A stretch of 8,740 nt of DNA from an uncultured Porphyromonadaceae bacterium (GTDB lineage: Bacteria; Bacteroidota; Bacteroidia; Bacteroidales; Muribaculaceae), in the NCBI GenBank assembly GCA_947176615.1, contig CAMWRO010000105.1, forward strand, positions 1 to 8,740. Direction: 5' to 3'. This document shows positions 1 through 6,588 of this stretch, in pieces; within the stretch, counting starts at the first letter, position 1, and each line of letters begins with the position of its first letter. The position numbers and the translations under genes were made by a program. The notes below the pieces were generated by a model, which worked only from the letters and a program-made list of their open reading frames with translations, ran no database searches and was not told where the DNA came from.

Positions 1-1
1 A

Positions 2-481
2 TATGTATTTGTGTCCACTTCCGGCCGACAGCGCGATGTCAACAACATCCTCCCCGCCCTCGTAGCGTGGAAAGAAACCCTACCCGACCCTGCCAACGTC
101 ACCGTATTCGGTTACCCCGAATGGATTACGTTCCGCGGCGAGACGCTGACCAACATGCAGGCCCTCAACACCCGTGTCTACTCCCGGTTCTACACTGACC
201 CGATGGACATCGAGACGCGCGCCGTGGAAGACACGTTCAAGAAATGGTTTGGCGGTGAAATGGAAAACGCCATGCCGCGTCAGGGACTCATGGGCTACGA
301 CACAGGCATGTTCCTCATCAAGGGACTCGCCGGAAATGACTCCCTCAAGTCAGCCGACCCGTATCGAGGTGTGCAGAACGGTTTCAAATTTGTCTCGGCC
401 GACAACGGCGGCATGTTCAACGACGTTCTTTACATCGTAACTTTCCGCCCGAGCGGATACACTGACCGCGCAGTTCTATGA
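2..481 (+). CDS. C-terminal part of a PBP1/LysM-type envelope protein (5' end outside window)
   Basis: The frame is open from the first bases (Tyr-Val-Phe-Val-Ser-Thr-Ser-Gly), so the start lies upstream and the GTG at 11 is not a true start. About 159 residues are visible. They resemble the second lobe of a type 1 periplasmic-binding fold as found in Bacteroidales 'PBP1 and LysM domain' proteins. The recognisable blocks are FGYPEW near residue 37, a YSRFYTDP segment, and GYDTG followed by a GG-rich tail ending in a short beta-like segment. The LysM part that would bind peptidoglycan is not in view, so its presence is inferred from the family. The protein probably sits in the periplasm or at the cell wall. 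Its TGA stop overlaps the ATG of the next gene (ATGA), which suggests co-transcription and translational coupling with the PorT-like barrel. No ligand can be assigned. An isolated substrate-binding protein is the alternative. Confidence 0.72.
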   Translation, partial: YVFVSTSGRQRDVNNILPALVAWKETLPDPANVTVFGYPEWITFRGETLTNMQALNTRVYSRFYTDPMDIETRAVEDTFKKWFGGEMENAMPRQGLMGYDTGMFLIKGLAGNDSLKSADPYRGVQNGFKFVSADNGGMFNDVLYIVTFRPSGYTDRAVL

Positions 482-1164
482 AAAAGCTGCTTTTATCACT
501 GACCGCCCTGCTCCTTACGCTGACAGCAATGGCGCAGCGACAGTATTCCCCCAACTTTGCCATCGGGGGAAAGGCTGGTGCGACCATGTCGCGCATGTCG
601 TTCAGCCCCGAGGTCAAGCAGCAGTTCCTGAACGGCTACATGATTGGCGTGACCGCCCGCTACACCGAGGAGAACCACTTCGGCCTTATAGGCGAAATCA
701 ACCTCCAGCAGCGCGGATGGAAAGAGGACTTCGAGGAAAACAGTGACAAGTTCAACTATTCCCGCACACTGACCTATGTGCAGGTTCCGCTACTGACCCA
801 CATCTACTTCGGCTCGCGCAAGTTCAAGGGGTTCTTTAACCTCGGGCCCGAATTTTCCTATCTCCTGTCAAGCTCCACCAAGGCAAATTTTGACTACACC
901 GACATCAAGTCGGTTCCCGATTTTCCCCAAGGCTACCGCACCAACGACCAGCTGAACATGGAGGTGGAAAACAAGTTTGACTACGGCATCTCGGCCGGAG
1001 CCGGTATCGAATTTATCGTGAAACAGAAACATTCCTTCATGCTCGAAGGGCGTTTCTACTACGGACTCGGCAACATTTTCCACGCGGCCAAGAAAGATGT
1101 GTTCTCCGCCTCGCGCGGCATGTCAATCGAGATTACCCTCGGCTACATGATTCGCGTCAGATAG
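478..1164 (+). CDS. PorT-family outer-membrane beta-barrel protein
   Basis: This 228-aa protein starts at the ATG that overlaps the upstream stop codon. It opens with a classic signal peptide: MKK, a leucine-rich core to about residue 17, and a predicted cleavage at Ala-Met-Ala before Gln-20. The mature part alternates Gly/aromatic-rich beta strands, for example GGKAGAT, GLIGEINLQQRGW, YVQVPLL, FNLGPEFSYLL, YGISAGAGIEF and LEGRFYYGLG. This is the pattern of the 'outer membrane protein beta-barrel' (PorT) family, and the length is normal for it. It should be a small eight-to-ten-strand barrel in the outer membrane. PorT of Porphyromonas is linked to type IX secretion, but many paralogs have no known role, so I do not infer secretion here. 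The tight linkage to a putative peptidoglycan-binding partner suggests a shared envelope function. A strong hairpin follows the gene. Confidence 0.85.
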   Translation: MKKLLLSLTALLLTLTAMAQRQYSPNFAIGGKAGATMSRMSFSPEVKQQFLNGYMIGVTARYTEENHFGLIGEINLQQRGWKEDFEENSDKFNYSRTLTYVQVPLLTHIYFGSRKFKGFFNLGPEFSYLLSSSTKANFDYTDIKSVPDFPQGYRTNDQLNMEVENKFDYGISAGAGIEFIVKQKHSFMLEGRFYYGLGNIFHAAKKDVFSASRGMSIEITLGYMIRVR

Positions 1165-1186
1165 CTACAGTCAACACGATACAAGC

Positions 1187-1223
1187 GAGGCTGCCTGAAG
1201 GTGAATTCCTTTCAGGCAGCCTC
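1187..1223. terminator. Hairpin terminator between convergent genes
   Basis: A 15-bp inverted repeat (1187-1201 against 1209-1223, one G-T pair) closes a 7-nt loop. It lies 22 bases after the PorT-like stop codon and 28 bases beyond the end of the alcohol dehydrogenase on the other strand. On the plus strand it is followed by a weak T-rich stretch (GTTTTC at 1228-1233). On the minus strand there is no clear T-run. It probably serves both converging transcripts, more convincingly the plus-strand one. Confidence 0.75.
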
Positions 1224-1251
1224 AGACGTTTTCATGCTTTATGTAATCCGG

Positions 1252-2433
1252 TTATCGGGCAAGGCGGTAAATCGCCTCCATGTCCTCTTTGCCGAGAGAC
1301 TTGAACCGGCCGATTCGGGTAGTGCCGTCAAAGCTGCATTTACGCGCCATTTCAGCGATTTCCTCATCGGTTATATCGCGGCCTATCAGCTCACGGATGC
1401 TTACCGGCATACCCAATGCGCTATAGAACCGTTCCATCGCGGCGATTCCGGCAAGAGCAGTGCCCTCGGGATCGGTATAGTCATTGGTGACACCCATCAC
1501 GTTCACGGCAAACCTGACGAAACGGGAGACATTCTCCTTATACACATATCTCGCCCAGCTGCACCAGAGTGAGGCAAGTCCCGCGCCGTGGGCCACGTCA
1601 AAAATCGCACTCAGTTCATGCTCAAGCAAGTGAGTGGACCAATCGCTTGTCAGACCGCATCCCGTCAGGCCGTTATGGGCGAGACTGCCGGCCCACATAA
1701 TCTGTGCGCGGCTACGGTAATCGCAGGAATCAGCCAGCACTTTGAACGCGCTGTCACGCACCGTGCGCAGCAATCCTTCTGAAATCTCGTCGGTAAGGGC
1801 CATGTCGGCATCGTGGGAGAAATAACGCTCCATCGTGTGCATCATTATATCCACTACGCCGCAGGCTGTCTGATAGGCCGGAAGAGTGAATGTGCGCTCG
1901 GGGTTCATTACCGCGAATCGGGGGCGGCACAGGTCATCGTCATAGGCCCGTTTCAACTCGCCATCCTCCTTGGTGATAACAGTGCCGTTGCTCATCTCGC
2001 TGCCTGCGGCAGGGATGGTCAGAACCACGCCGACAGGGTAACATTCCTTGGCCGTAACTTTTCCTGAAAAGAAATCCCACACATCGCCGTCGTAGGCAAG
2101 ACCGTAGGCAATCGCCTTGGCCGAGTCAATAACGCTGCCACCACCGACGGCGAGAATGAAATCGACACCCTCTTTGCGGCACAGGTCGATTCCTTCATAA
2201 ACTTTAGAAAGGCGGGGATTGGGCACGACACCGCCCAAGCTCACATTGGCGATTCCCGCGGCATCGAGCTGATTGCGCACTTGGTCAAGAAGACCTGAAC
2301 GCTCGGCAGTGCGGCCGCCATAATGGATGAGGACTTTGTTTCCGTTATATTTCTTCACGAGCGTGGCTATCTGCGATTCGGAATCGCGCCCGAATACCAC
2401 CTCGGTCGGGGTGAGATATTTGAAATCTTTCAT
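1252..2433 (-). CDS. Iron-containing alcohol dehydrogenase, YqhD/BDH type
   Basis: This 393-aa protein matches the usual length of group III metal-dependent alcohol dehydrogenases and aligns along its whole length with E. coli YqhD as I recall it. Visible features are the N-terminal TPTEVVFG block, the cofactor-loop GGRT at 39-42, the dinucleotide motif GGGSVID at 97-103, and the PAAGSE segment near 141-146. The four expected metal ligands are present: Asp195 and His199 in the GVVD-H block, then His268 and His282 at the family's 14-residue spacing. It should be a cytoplasmic, metal-dependent NAD(P)H enzyme that interconverts alcohols and aldehydes. YqhD relatives mainly detoxify aldehydes, which is the role I would guess. 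The ATG has no Shine-Dalgarno sequence, as is usual in Bacteroidetes. It lies 23 bases after the CMD-cupin gene, so the two are probably one operon. The exact substrate is unknown. Confidence 0.92.
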   Translation of the reverse strand: MKDFKYLTPTEVVFGRDSESQIATLVKKYNGNKVLIHYGGRTAERSGLLDQVRNQLDAAGIANVSLGGVVPNPRLSKVYEGIDLCRKEGVDFILAVGGGSVIDSAKAIAYGLAYDGDVWDFFSGKVTAKECYPVGVVLTIPAAGSEMSNGTVITKEDGELKRAYDDDLCRPRFAVMNPERTFTLPAYQTACGVVDIMMHTMERYFSHDADMALTDEISEGLLRTVRDSAFKVLADSCDYRSRAQIMWAGSLAHNGLTGCGLTSDWSTHLLEHELSAIFDVAHGAGLASLWCSWARYVYKENVSRFVRFAVNVMGVTNDYTDPEGTALAGIAAMERFYSALGMPVSIRELIGRDITDEEIAEMARKCSFDGTTRIGRFKSLGKEDMEAIYRLAR

Positions 2434-2456
2434 TGCAAGATAATTAGAGAAGTTAT

Positions 2457-3314
2457 TTATTGGGATAGCTTGTCATATTCCTCGTCGGTCACCGGCTCAA
2501 GCCACTCGTTGCCCGTGTTTTCGCCCGGCACCTCAAAGGCAAGATGCGAGAACCAGCTGTCGGCCGCAGCGCCGTGCCAGTGCTTGACATTGGCGGGAAT
2601 ATGGATCACGGTTCCCGGAAGAATCTCCCTTGCAGGTTTCCCTTCTTCCTGATACCATCCGCGGCCGCCGACACCGACAAGCATCTGACCGCCGCCCGCG
2701 GTGGCACGATGGATGTGCCAGTTGTTGCGGCAGCGGGGTTCAAACGTCACGTTGAACATCGGCACCTGTTCCGTTGAAACGGGGGCAAGATAACTGTTCC
2801 CGACAAAATATTCGGCAAATGCGGTGTTAGGCTCGCCGACAGGGAAGAAGATACTCCGCTGATACTCGGCCTTGGCGTCATTACCCTCTACATCGTCGGC
2901 CCACACGGTCTTGGCGATATTGAACGCCGCCCACGCCTTGGGCCATCCGGCATAAAACGCGATGTGGGTGATAATCTCGGCGATTTCAACCCGGGTAATA
3001 CCGTTGTTTTTAGCCGTCAGCAGATGATATGACAGTGAATTGTCAGTGATTCCCTGAGATATGAGCGACGTGATTGTCACGAGGCTGCGGTCGCGGAGCG
3101 AAAGCAGGTCGTTGCGGCTCCACACTTCGCCAAACAATATGTCATCATTGAGATGCGCAAACTCGGGAGCAAATTCGCCGAGTTGCTGACGGCCCGCCGT
3201 CTGAACGATTTCTTTCTTCACTCCGCTCCGAAAGCGATTCTCGATAATCTGTTGTGCCATAATATTGGTCGTCAATAGGACTGTTGCTAATATTGTTACA
3301 ATTTTTTTCATCAT
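2457..3314 (-). CDS. Secreted carboxymuconolactone decarboxylase-like/cupin fusion protein
   Basis: I place the start at the ATG at 3314 (MMKKIVTIL..., 285 aa) because it begins a good signal peptide with likely cleavage at Met-Ala before Gln-Gln. An ATG 24 bases further upstream would only prepend an unlikely MPPILLFC. Numbered from 3314, residues about 35-140 form a helical CMD/AhpD-like domain with the EIITHIAFYAGWP signature (Glu113, His117). It has no CxxC, so it is not a typical AhpD peroxidase. Residues about 185-265 form a cupin with HIH (His200, His202), Gln210 and a second motif PGTVIHIPANVKHWHG (His245), a full metal-binding set. CMD-cupin fusions are known in bacteria, but their reactions are mostly undefined. 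The signal peptide implies a periplasmic location, in contrast to the cytoplasmic dehydrogenase encoded next to it. The substrate is unknown. I found no convincing TAnnTTTG promoter upstream, only one-mismatch candidates. Confidence 0.85.
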   Translation of the reverse strand: MMKKIVTILATVLLTTNIMAQQIIENRFRSGVKKEIVQTAGRQQLGEFAPEFAHLNDDILFGEVWSRNDLLSLRDRSLVTITSLISQGITDNSLSYHLLTAKNNGITRVEIAEIITHIAFYAGWPKAWAAFNIAKTVWADDVEGNDAKAEYQRSIFFPVGEPNTAFAEYFVGNSYLAPVSTEQVPMFNVTFEPRCRNNWHIHRATAGGGQMLVGVGGRGWYQEEGKPAREILPGTVIHIPANVKHWHGAAADSWFSHLAFEVPGENTGNEWLEPVTDEEYDKLSQ

Positions 3315-3386
3315 GCAAAATAACAATATCGGCGGCAATCACAACGTGCCAATATTCCATAATTATTTACCAAAATACAAGAATAG

Positions 3387-3420
3387 CAGCATTCCCGGCA
3401 CCGGAATGTCGGGAATGCTG
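3387..3420 (-). terminator. Hairpin terminator of the rprXY unit
   Basis: A perfect 11-bp inverted repeat (3387-3397 against 3410-3420) extends to 14 bp with one G-T pair and leaves a 6-nt loop. Read on the minus strand it lies 30 bases after the rprY stop and is followed by a T-rich run (TATTCTTGTATTTT). That fits a Rho-independent terminator for rprXY and would insulate the downstream CMD-cupin gene. The CMD-cupin pair would then need its own promoter in 3315-3386, which I could not identify clearly. Confidence 0.75.
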
Positions 3421-3450
3421 AATTTCAACCGCCTGCGCGGGGCAGTGGTT

Positions 3451-4158
3451 TTAACGGGTGGCCTCGACCTCGGGGGCGATGAGCTTGTAACCCTTGCCGT
3501 GGATGTTGATAATCTCGATTGACGGATCATCTTTCAAGTGCTTGCGCAGCTTGGTGATATAGACATCCATCGAGCGGGCGTTGAAGTAGTTGTCGTCAAT
3601 CCAGATTGTCTTGAGGGCGAAGTTACGCTCAAGAATCTCGTTGACATGCGCACAAAGCAGGCTGAGCAACTCTGACTCCTTGGTGGTGAGCTTGGTGATT
3701 ATGTCATCAATCATCAGCACCTGTTTCTGAGTGTCAAATGTAAACTTGCCTATCTTGTACATGGTGATTTCCTTGCCCTTCTTGCCTTTCACACGGCGAA
3801 GGATGGCCTCGATACGGAACACGAGTTCCTCCATCGAAAACGGCTTGGTGATATAATCGTCGGCACCGATCTTGAATCCTTCAAGAATATCTTCTTTAAG
3901 CGACTTGGCGGTCAGGAAGATAATGGGCACTTCAGAGTTGACGGTGCGGATCTCTTGAGCGAGTGCGAAGCCATCTTTCTTAGGCATCATCACGTCGAGG
4001 ACGCAAAGGTCATACTTACCTTTGAGAAATGCCTTGTAGCCACTTTCACCATCGGCAAAGAGGTCAGCGTTGAACCCCTTGGCCTGCAGGTATTCGCGAA
4101 GCAACATGCCGAGATTCTCGTCATCTTCGCACAGCAGTATGCGCAAACGTTCTTCCAT
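3451..4158 (-). CDS. rprY: OmpR-family response regulator RprY
   Basis: This 235-aa protein has a receiver domain (about 4-120) followed by a winged-helix DNA-binding domain (about 132-228). The phosphorylation pocket is complete: acidic pair Asp12/Asp13, phospho-acceptor Asp55 in LDVMMP, Thr83, switch Tyr102 and Lys105 in TKPFS. The C-terminal half carries the OmpR pattern TTKESELL, then ARSMDVYITKLRKHL and the IHGKGYKL wing. The sequence is close to RprY of Bacteroides fragilis as I recall it, especially the LCEDDENLGMLLREYLQAKG opening and the DDNYFNARSMDVY block. It should be a cytoplasmic transcription factor phosphorylated by the adjacent kinase. The gene starts 6 bases after the kinase stop, without a Shine-Dalgarno sequence, so the two are co-transcribed. 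A hairpin terminator follows. Regulon and signal cannot be read from this window. Confidence 0.95.
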   Translation of the reverse strand: MEERLRILLCEDDENLGMLLREYLQAKGFNADLFADGESGYKAFLKGKYDLCVLDVMMPKKDGFALAQEIRTVNSEVPIIFLTAKSLKEDILEGFKIGADDYITKPFSMEELVFRIEAILRRVKGKKGKEITMYKIGKFTFDTQKQVLMIDDIITKLTTKESELLSLLCAHVNEILERNFALKTIWIDDNYFNARSMDVYITKLRKHLKDDPSIEIINIHGKGYKLIAPEVEATR

Positions 4159-4164
4159 AATTTT

Positions 4165-5664
4165 TCAGTTTTTAGTTATTGGCAATGTTATTATAAATTT
4201 CGTTCCTACATTAAGCTCGCTCTCAACCGAAATCTCGCCGCCAAGCTCCCCGACCATCTTGCGCACATAGGCAAGACCGAGGCCGAATCCCTTGACATCA
4301 TGGCGGTTGCCGGTTGAAACACGATAGAATTTTTCAAATATCTTTTTCAAGTCATCCTTGCGGATTCCGATTCCGTTGTCCCTTATCGCAATCTCGATGC
4401 GCTCCTTGCCGTGGGAGGTCACGTTGCGTGTCTCGACTTTCAGCTCAAGCGGCTCATCCTCCCGGCGGTATTTCACGGCGTTGTCAAGGAGGTTGAAAAT
4501 GACATTGGTGAAATGCATTTCGTCGACGTTGACAGTCGAGTCCTGTGCGCCCAGCACCGCCATTATGCGGCCGCCATACTTCTCAACTTTCAGCTTGAAC
4601 GTATTGGTGATATTGGCTATCAGCACGTTGGCATCGACATCCTGAAGTTTAAGCGTGGCCTTCTGACGGTCAAACATCGACATCTGCAACACCTTCTCGA
4701 CTTGGAAACGCAACCGCTTGGTCTCGTCGTTGATGACCGTGGAGATGTGGCTCAGCATCGTGGGCGATTTCAGCACCGACGAGTCGTTGAGCATCTGAGC
4801 GGCAAGCGAAATCGTCGAAATCGGGGTCTTGAACTCGTGGGTCATGTTGTTGATGAAGTCGTTTTTCATCTCGGTCAGCTTCTTCTGGCGGAAAGCGAGA
4901 ATGATGGTGAAGACAAATGTCACCAGCAGGATGAACGTGAAGATAAACGACGGTATCATGAACCTCACCGAACTGGAGATATACTTGTTCTTGGTGGGGA
5001 AGTATACCTTTATATAGTTCATCTTGTTCTTAGGGTCATTAGGAAACAGCGTCTGCACAAACATGTTGTTGCCGCCCGCCTCGGCCGGGTTATACCCCGC
5101 CGTGTGATAAAGGACCGCACCCACACGGTTGACGATTGCAAACTCAAACGGCAGGTCAAGTCCGTTGCTGGCAAACTCGCTGCGCAGATATGACGCAACG
5201 GTGGCCGAGTCGGCCCTCTCTCCTATCGGGCGGTTGCTCGACTGGTTTATGATGTTCAGTATGACCTCGTCGAGCAGCCCCTTCTGATACAGATACTGGC
5301 CGCGCACGATGTCGCGCATCGAGGTATATTTGTCAGTGTGACGTTCAATATTTCCTTTCTGCGTAATATCATAATGTATGCCGTCGGCGGTCGTGAAATT
5401 ATATTTCAGGTCAAGCGAACCGTCGGCATTGGCCCGCGGATAGAACCGGGTCTCCATGTGGGCCATATCTTCTTCGAGAAAATGCTTGGTCTCATCCTGC
5501 TCCAGACGCGTCGTCACAGCATAGAGGCTGCGCTTGACTCCCTCGGCAAACTGGTCGTCACGCATCTTTATCATATTCTTTATGTACACTATCTGCACAT
5601 AAAGCAACCCTGTGAACGTCAAGGCCATGATAATAGTAAGAAACCAAATAGTTGACTTTTTCAT
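4165..5664 (-). CDS. rprX: Membrane sensor histidine kinase RprX
   Basis: This 499-aa protein has TM1 at about 7-29, a periplasmic sensor region of about 200 residues, and TM2 at about 237-258. Next come HisKA with the H-box NMTHEFKTP (phospho-acceptor His276) and an HATPase domain with the N-box around Asn391/Asn395, the G1 box DNGIGI at 429-434, the F-box KIFEKFYRV and the G2 box GFGLGL at 459-464. All catalytic boxes are intact, so it should be an active kinase. TM2 runs almost directly into HisKA (RQKKLTEMKNDF), leaving no room for a HAMP domain. It is an orthologue-like match to B. fragilis RprX and presumably phosphorylates RprY. It is the first gene of its transcript, with a consensus Bacteroidetes promoter about 130 bases upstream. 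The periplasmic sensor shows no domain I recognise, so the stimulus is unknown; an envelope-related cue is a guess. Confidence 0.95.
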   Translation of the reverse strand: MKKSTIWFLTIIMALTFTGLLYVQIVYIKNMIKMRDDQFAEGVKRSLYAVTTRLEQDETKHFLEEDMAHMETRFYPRANADGSLDLKYNFTTADGIHYDITQKGNIERHTDKYTSMRDIVRGQYLYQKGLLDEVILNIINQSSNRPIGERADSATVASYLRSEFASNGLDLPFEFAIVNRVGAVLYHTAGYNPAEAGGNNMFVQTLFPNDPKNKMNYIKVYFPTKNKYISSSVRFMIPSFIFTFILLVTFVFTIILAFRQKKLTEMKNDFINNMTHEFKTPISTISLAAQMLNDSSVLKSPTMLSHISTVINDETKRLRFQVEKVLQMSMFDRQKATLKLQDVDANVLIANITNTFKLKVEKYGGRIMAVLGAQDSTVNVDEMHFTNVIFNLLDNAVKYRREDEPLELKVETRNVTSHGKERIEIAIRDNGIGIRKDDLKKIFEKFYRVSTGNRHDVKGFGLGLAYVRKMVGELGGEISVESELNVGTKFIITLPITKN

Positions 5665-5793
5665 ATCTGTTTTTTATCTTGCGCGACAAGCGCGGAGACT
5701 ATCAATAATCTTTGCTTTATTATGTTAACAACTCTAATCGCTAATTGTTGTGAATTTTATAAAACAAGTTTTGAGCCGTTTAACATTTCGCGT

Positions 5794-5825
5794 CAAAATT
5801 AACATAAAAAACTTAATTCACCAAA
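5794..5825 (-). promoter_or_regulatory. Bacteroidetes-type promoter for rprXY
   Basis: On the minus strand, TTTG (5825-5822) and TAATTTTG (5801-5794) exactly match the -33 and -7 consensus elements of Bacteroidetes primary sigma promoters (TTTG, TAnnTTTG), with a 20-base spacer. Transcription would start near 5788 and give a leader of about 120 bases before the rprX ATG. The match is by eye; no expression data support it. Confidence 0.65.
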
Positions 5826-5890
5826 GGAATAACTCAAAATTTAGACTAAATCACAAAAGAAAACGAAATAAATGAAAGCATTCCCATTAT

Positions 5891-5941
5891 AACAGACACT
5901 CAATATGTTTGTCCAAGCCTCTTGATTTATCGCGAGAAAAA
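5891..5941 (+). repeat. Palindromic dispersed repeat, copy A
   Basis: This 51-nt unit consists of a 16-nt leader beginning AACAG, then GTTTGTCCAAGC, then an 18-nt imperfect palindrome (5919-5936, ending ATCGCGAG), then an A-run. Its last 35 nt match copy C (6605-6639) at 33 positions, and its leader matches at 10 of 16. It lies upstream of the orphan gene in the same orientation as copies B and C. The left half of the palindrome has decayed (CTCTTGAT instead of CTCGCGAT). Confidence 0.85.
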
Positions 5942-5985
5942 AAACAAAGCGACATTATCGCATTACAAGGCGCGGTCCGATGCAT

Positions 5986-5993
5986 TACCTTTG
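5986..5993 (+). promoter_or_regulatory. -7 promoter element of the orphan 179-aa gene
   Basis: TACCTTTG is an exact TAnnTTTG match. No full TTTG is seen 19-20 bases upstream (ATTAC at 5962-5966), so the -33 box is weak. The predicted transcription start is near 6000, about 20 bases before the ATG at 6022. It also argues against the in-frame ATG at 5980, which would lie upstream of this element. Confidence 0.55.
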
Positions 5994-6021
5994 CGGAAAA
6001 CAATCCAAAACAACAATCAGT

Positions 6022-6561
6022 ATGAAACACGACAATCCTCCCTATCCGACCTACAAATGCGCCGTATCTGACCGCGCTTTCCGCAAGTTCATAAACATGT
6101 ATGCCTACCTCCTGTCCAATGTCGAGCCGTGCCCCGAGTCGGCCGAAATAATGAATGCCGTTATCTATTTCCTTGTAACCGGCACGGTCGGGGATGTCAA
6201 CAGCCGGATAATGCCGGTTTTTGAGCACTATCTCCCCCTGATGGAAAAAGCTGTGCGCCGTGCAGCCACGGCGCGGGCAGCGGCTGCACGGCGCAAAAAC
6301 CGTGACAAGCAGCCGGATGGGGAAAACCCGGCCGAGGAAAAGCCGGCTGAGGAAACCGCAGCCAAGGAACCGGAACGCAAATTTACGCCCGGCTCCCCTA
6401 TCGAGCCAATCCCCCTGACCGACTTTTCGTTAGACAGCCGCGGCTACCTGTGCATCCCCGTGAAGGGTCTGCCAAGATTCGAGTGGCCCAAAGTGCCCGA
6501 GGGACTGGAGGATGACCCCGACCGCGTCCTGCCGCCAAAAATGAAAACAGGCATCCGATAG
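6022..6561 (+). CDS. Orphan 179-aa protein with helical N-terminal domain and charged linker
   Basis: I start this gene at ATG 6022 (MKHDNPPYPTYK) because a -7 promoter element at 5986-5993 lies between it and the earlier in-frame ATG at 5980. I do not recognise the family with confidence. Residues 10-75 look like a compact helical domain with MNAVIYFLVTG and VFEHYLPLMEKAVRR. Its spacing vaguely recalls DUF6291-type phage-associated proteins, which is only a guess. Residues 79-96 are a basic Ala/Arg-rich helix. Residues 97-120 are a low-complexity Glu/Pro/Ala linker with imperfect NPAEEKPAEE repeats. Residues 121-179 are Pro-rich with an SRGYLCIPVKG block. There is no signal peptide or membrane segment, so it is probably cytoplasmic; the basic helix could bind nucleic acid. 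The last residues (KTGIR-stop) are encoded by a dispersed repeat. The gene stands alone between repeat copies. Confidence 0.7.
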   Translation: MKHDNPPYPTYKCAVSDRAFRKFINMYAYLLSNVEPCPESAEIMNAVIYFLVTGTVGDVNSRIMPVFEHYLPLMEKAVRRAATARAAAARRKNRDKQPDGENPAEEKPAEETAAKEPERKFTPGSPIEPIPLTDFSLDSRGYLCIPVKGLPRFEWPKVPEGLEDDPDRVLPPKMKTGIR

Positions 6562-6584
6562 CTCGCGGTTTATCACGAGAAAAG
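6546..6584 (+). repeat. Palindromic dispersed repeat, copy B (short form)
   Basis: The 16-nt leader AACAGGCATCCGATAG joins directly to the palindrome CTCGCGGTTTATCACGAG (6562-6579) and an A-rich tail. It lacks the 12-nt GTTTGTCCAAGC module that separates these parts in copies A and C. The leader forms part of an 18-nt direct repeat with copy C (6544-6561 and 6587-6604, one mismatch). The TAG stop of the orphan gene is inside the leader. Confidence 0.85.
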
Positions 6585-6588
6585 AAAA

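Larger units (their letters stand above)
5665..6021. other. AT-rich divergent intergenic region between rprX and the orphan gene
   Basis: This 357-base stretch contains no credible gene. From left to right it holds the rprX leader with a small GC-rich alternative hairpin at 5678-5693, a perfect 10-nt palindrome TTTTATAAAA at 5755-5764, the rprX promoter (5794-5825), the first palindromic repeat copy (5891-5941), and the promoter of the plus-strand orphan gene (5986-5993). The part from about 5700 to 5890 is strongly A+T-rich compared with the coding sequence on either side. Confidence 0.7.

Noticed and set aside
3145..3360. A 71-codon minus-strand frame overlapping the CMD-cupin gene start
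   Set aside because: It is out of frame with a gene that has a signal peptide and two intact domains, and its translation shows no structure.
4411..5193. A 260-codon open frame on the plus strand
   Set aside because: It is fully antisense to rprX, whose kinase boxes are intact. The His/Arg-rich translation has no domain pattern and is typical of a shadow frame in coding DNA of this composition.
5887..6228. A 113-codon minus-strand frame upstream of the orphan gene
   Set aside because: Its C-terminal part is a translation of repeat copy A and the rest is antisense to the better supported 179-aa gene, which has its own promoter element.
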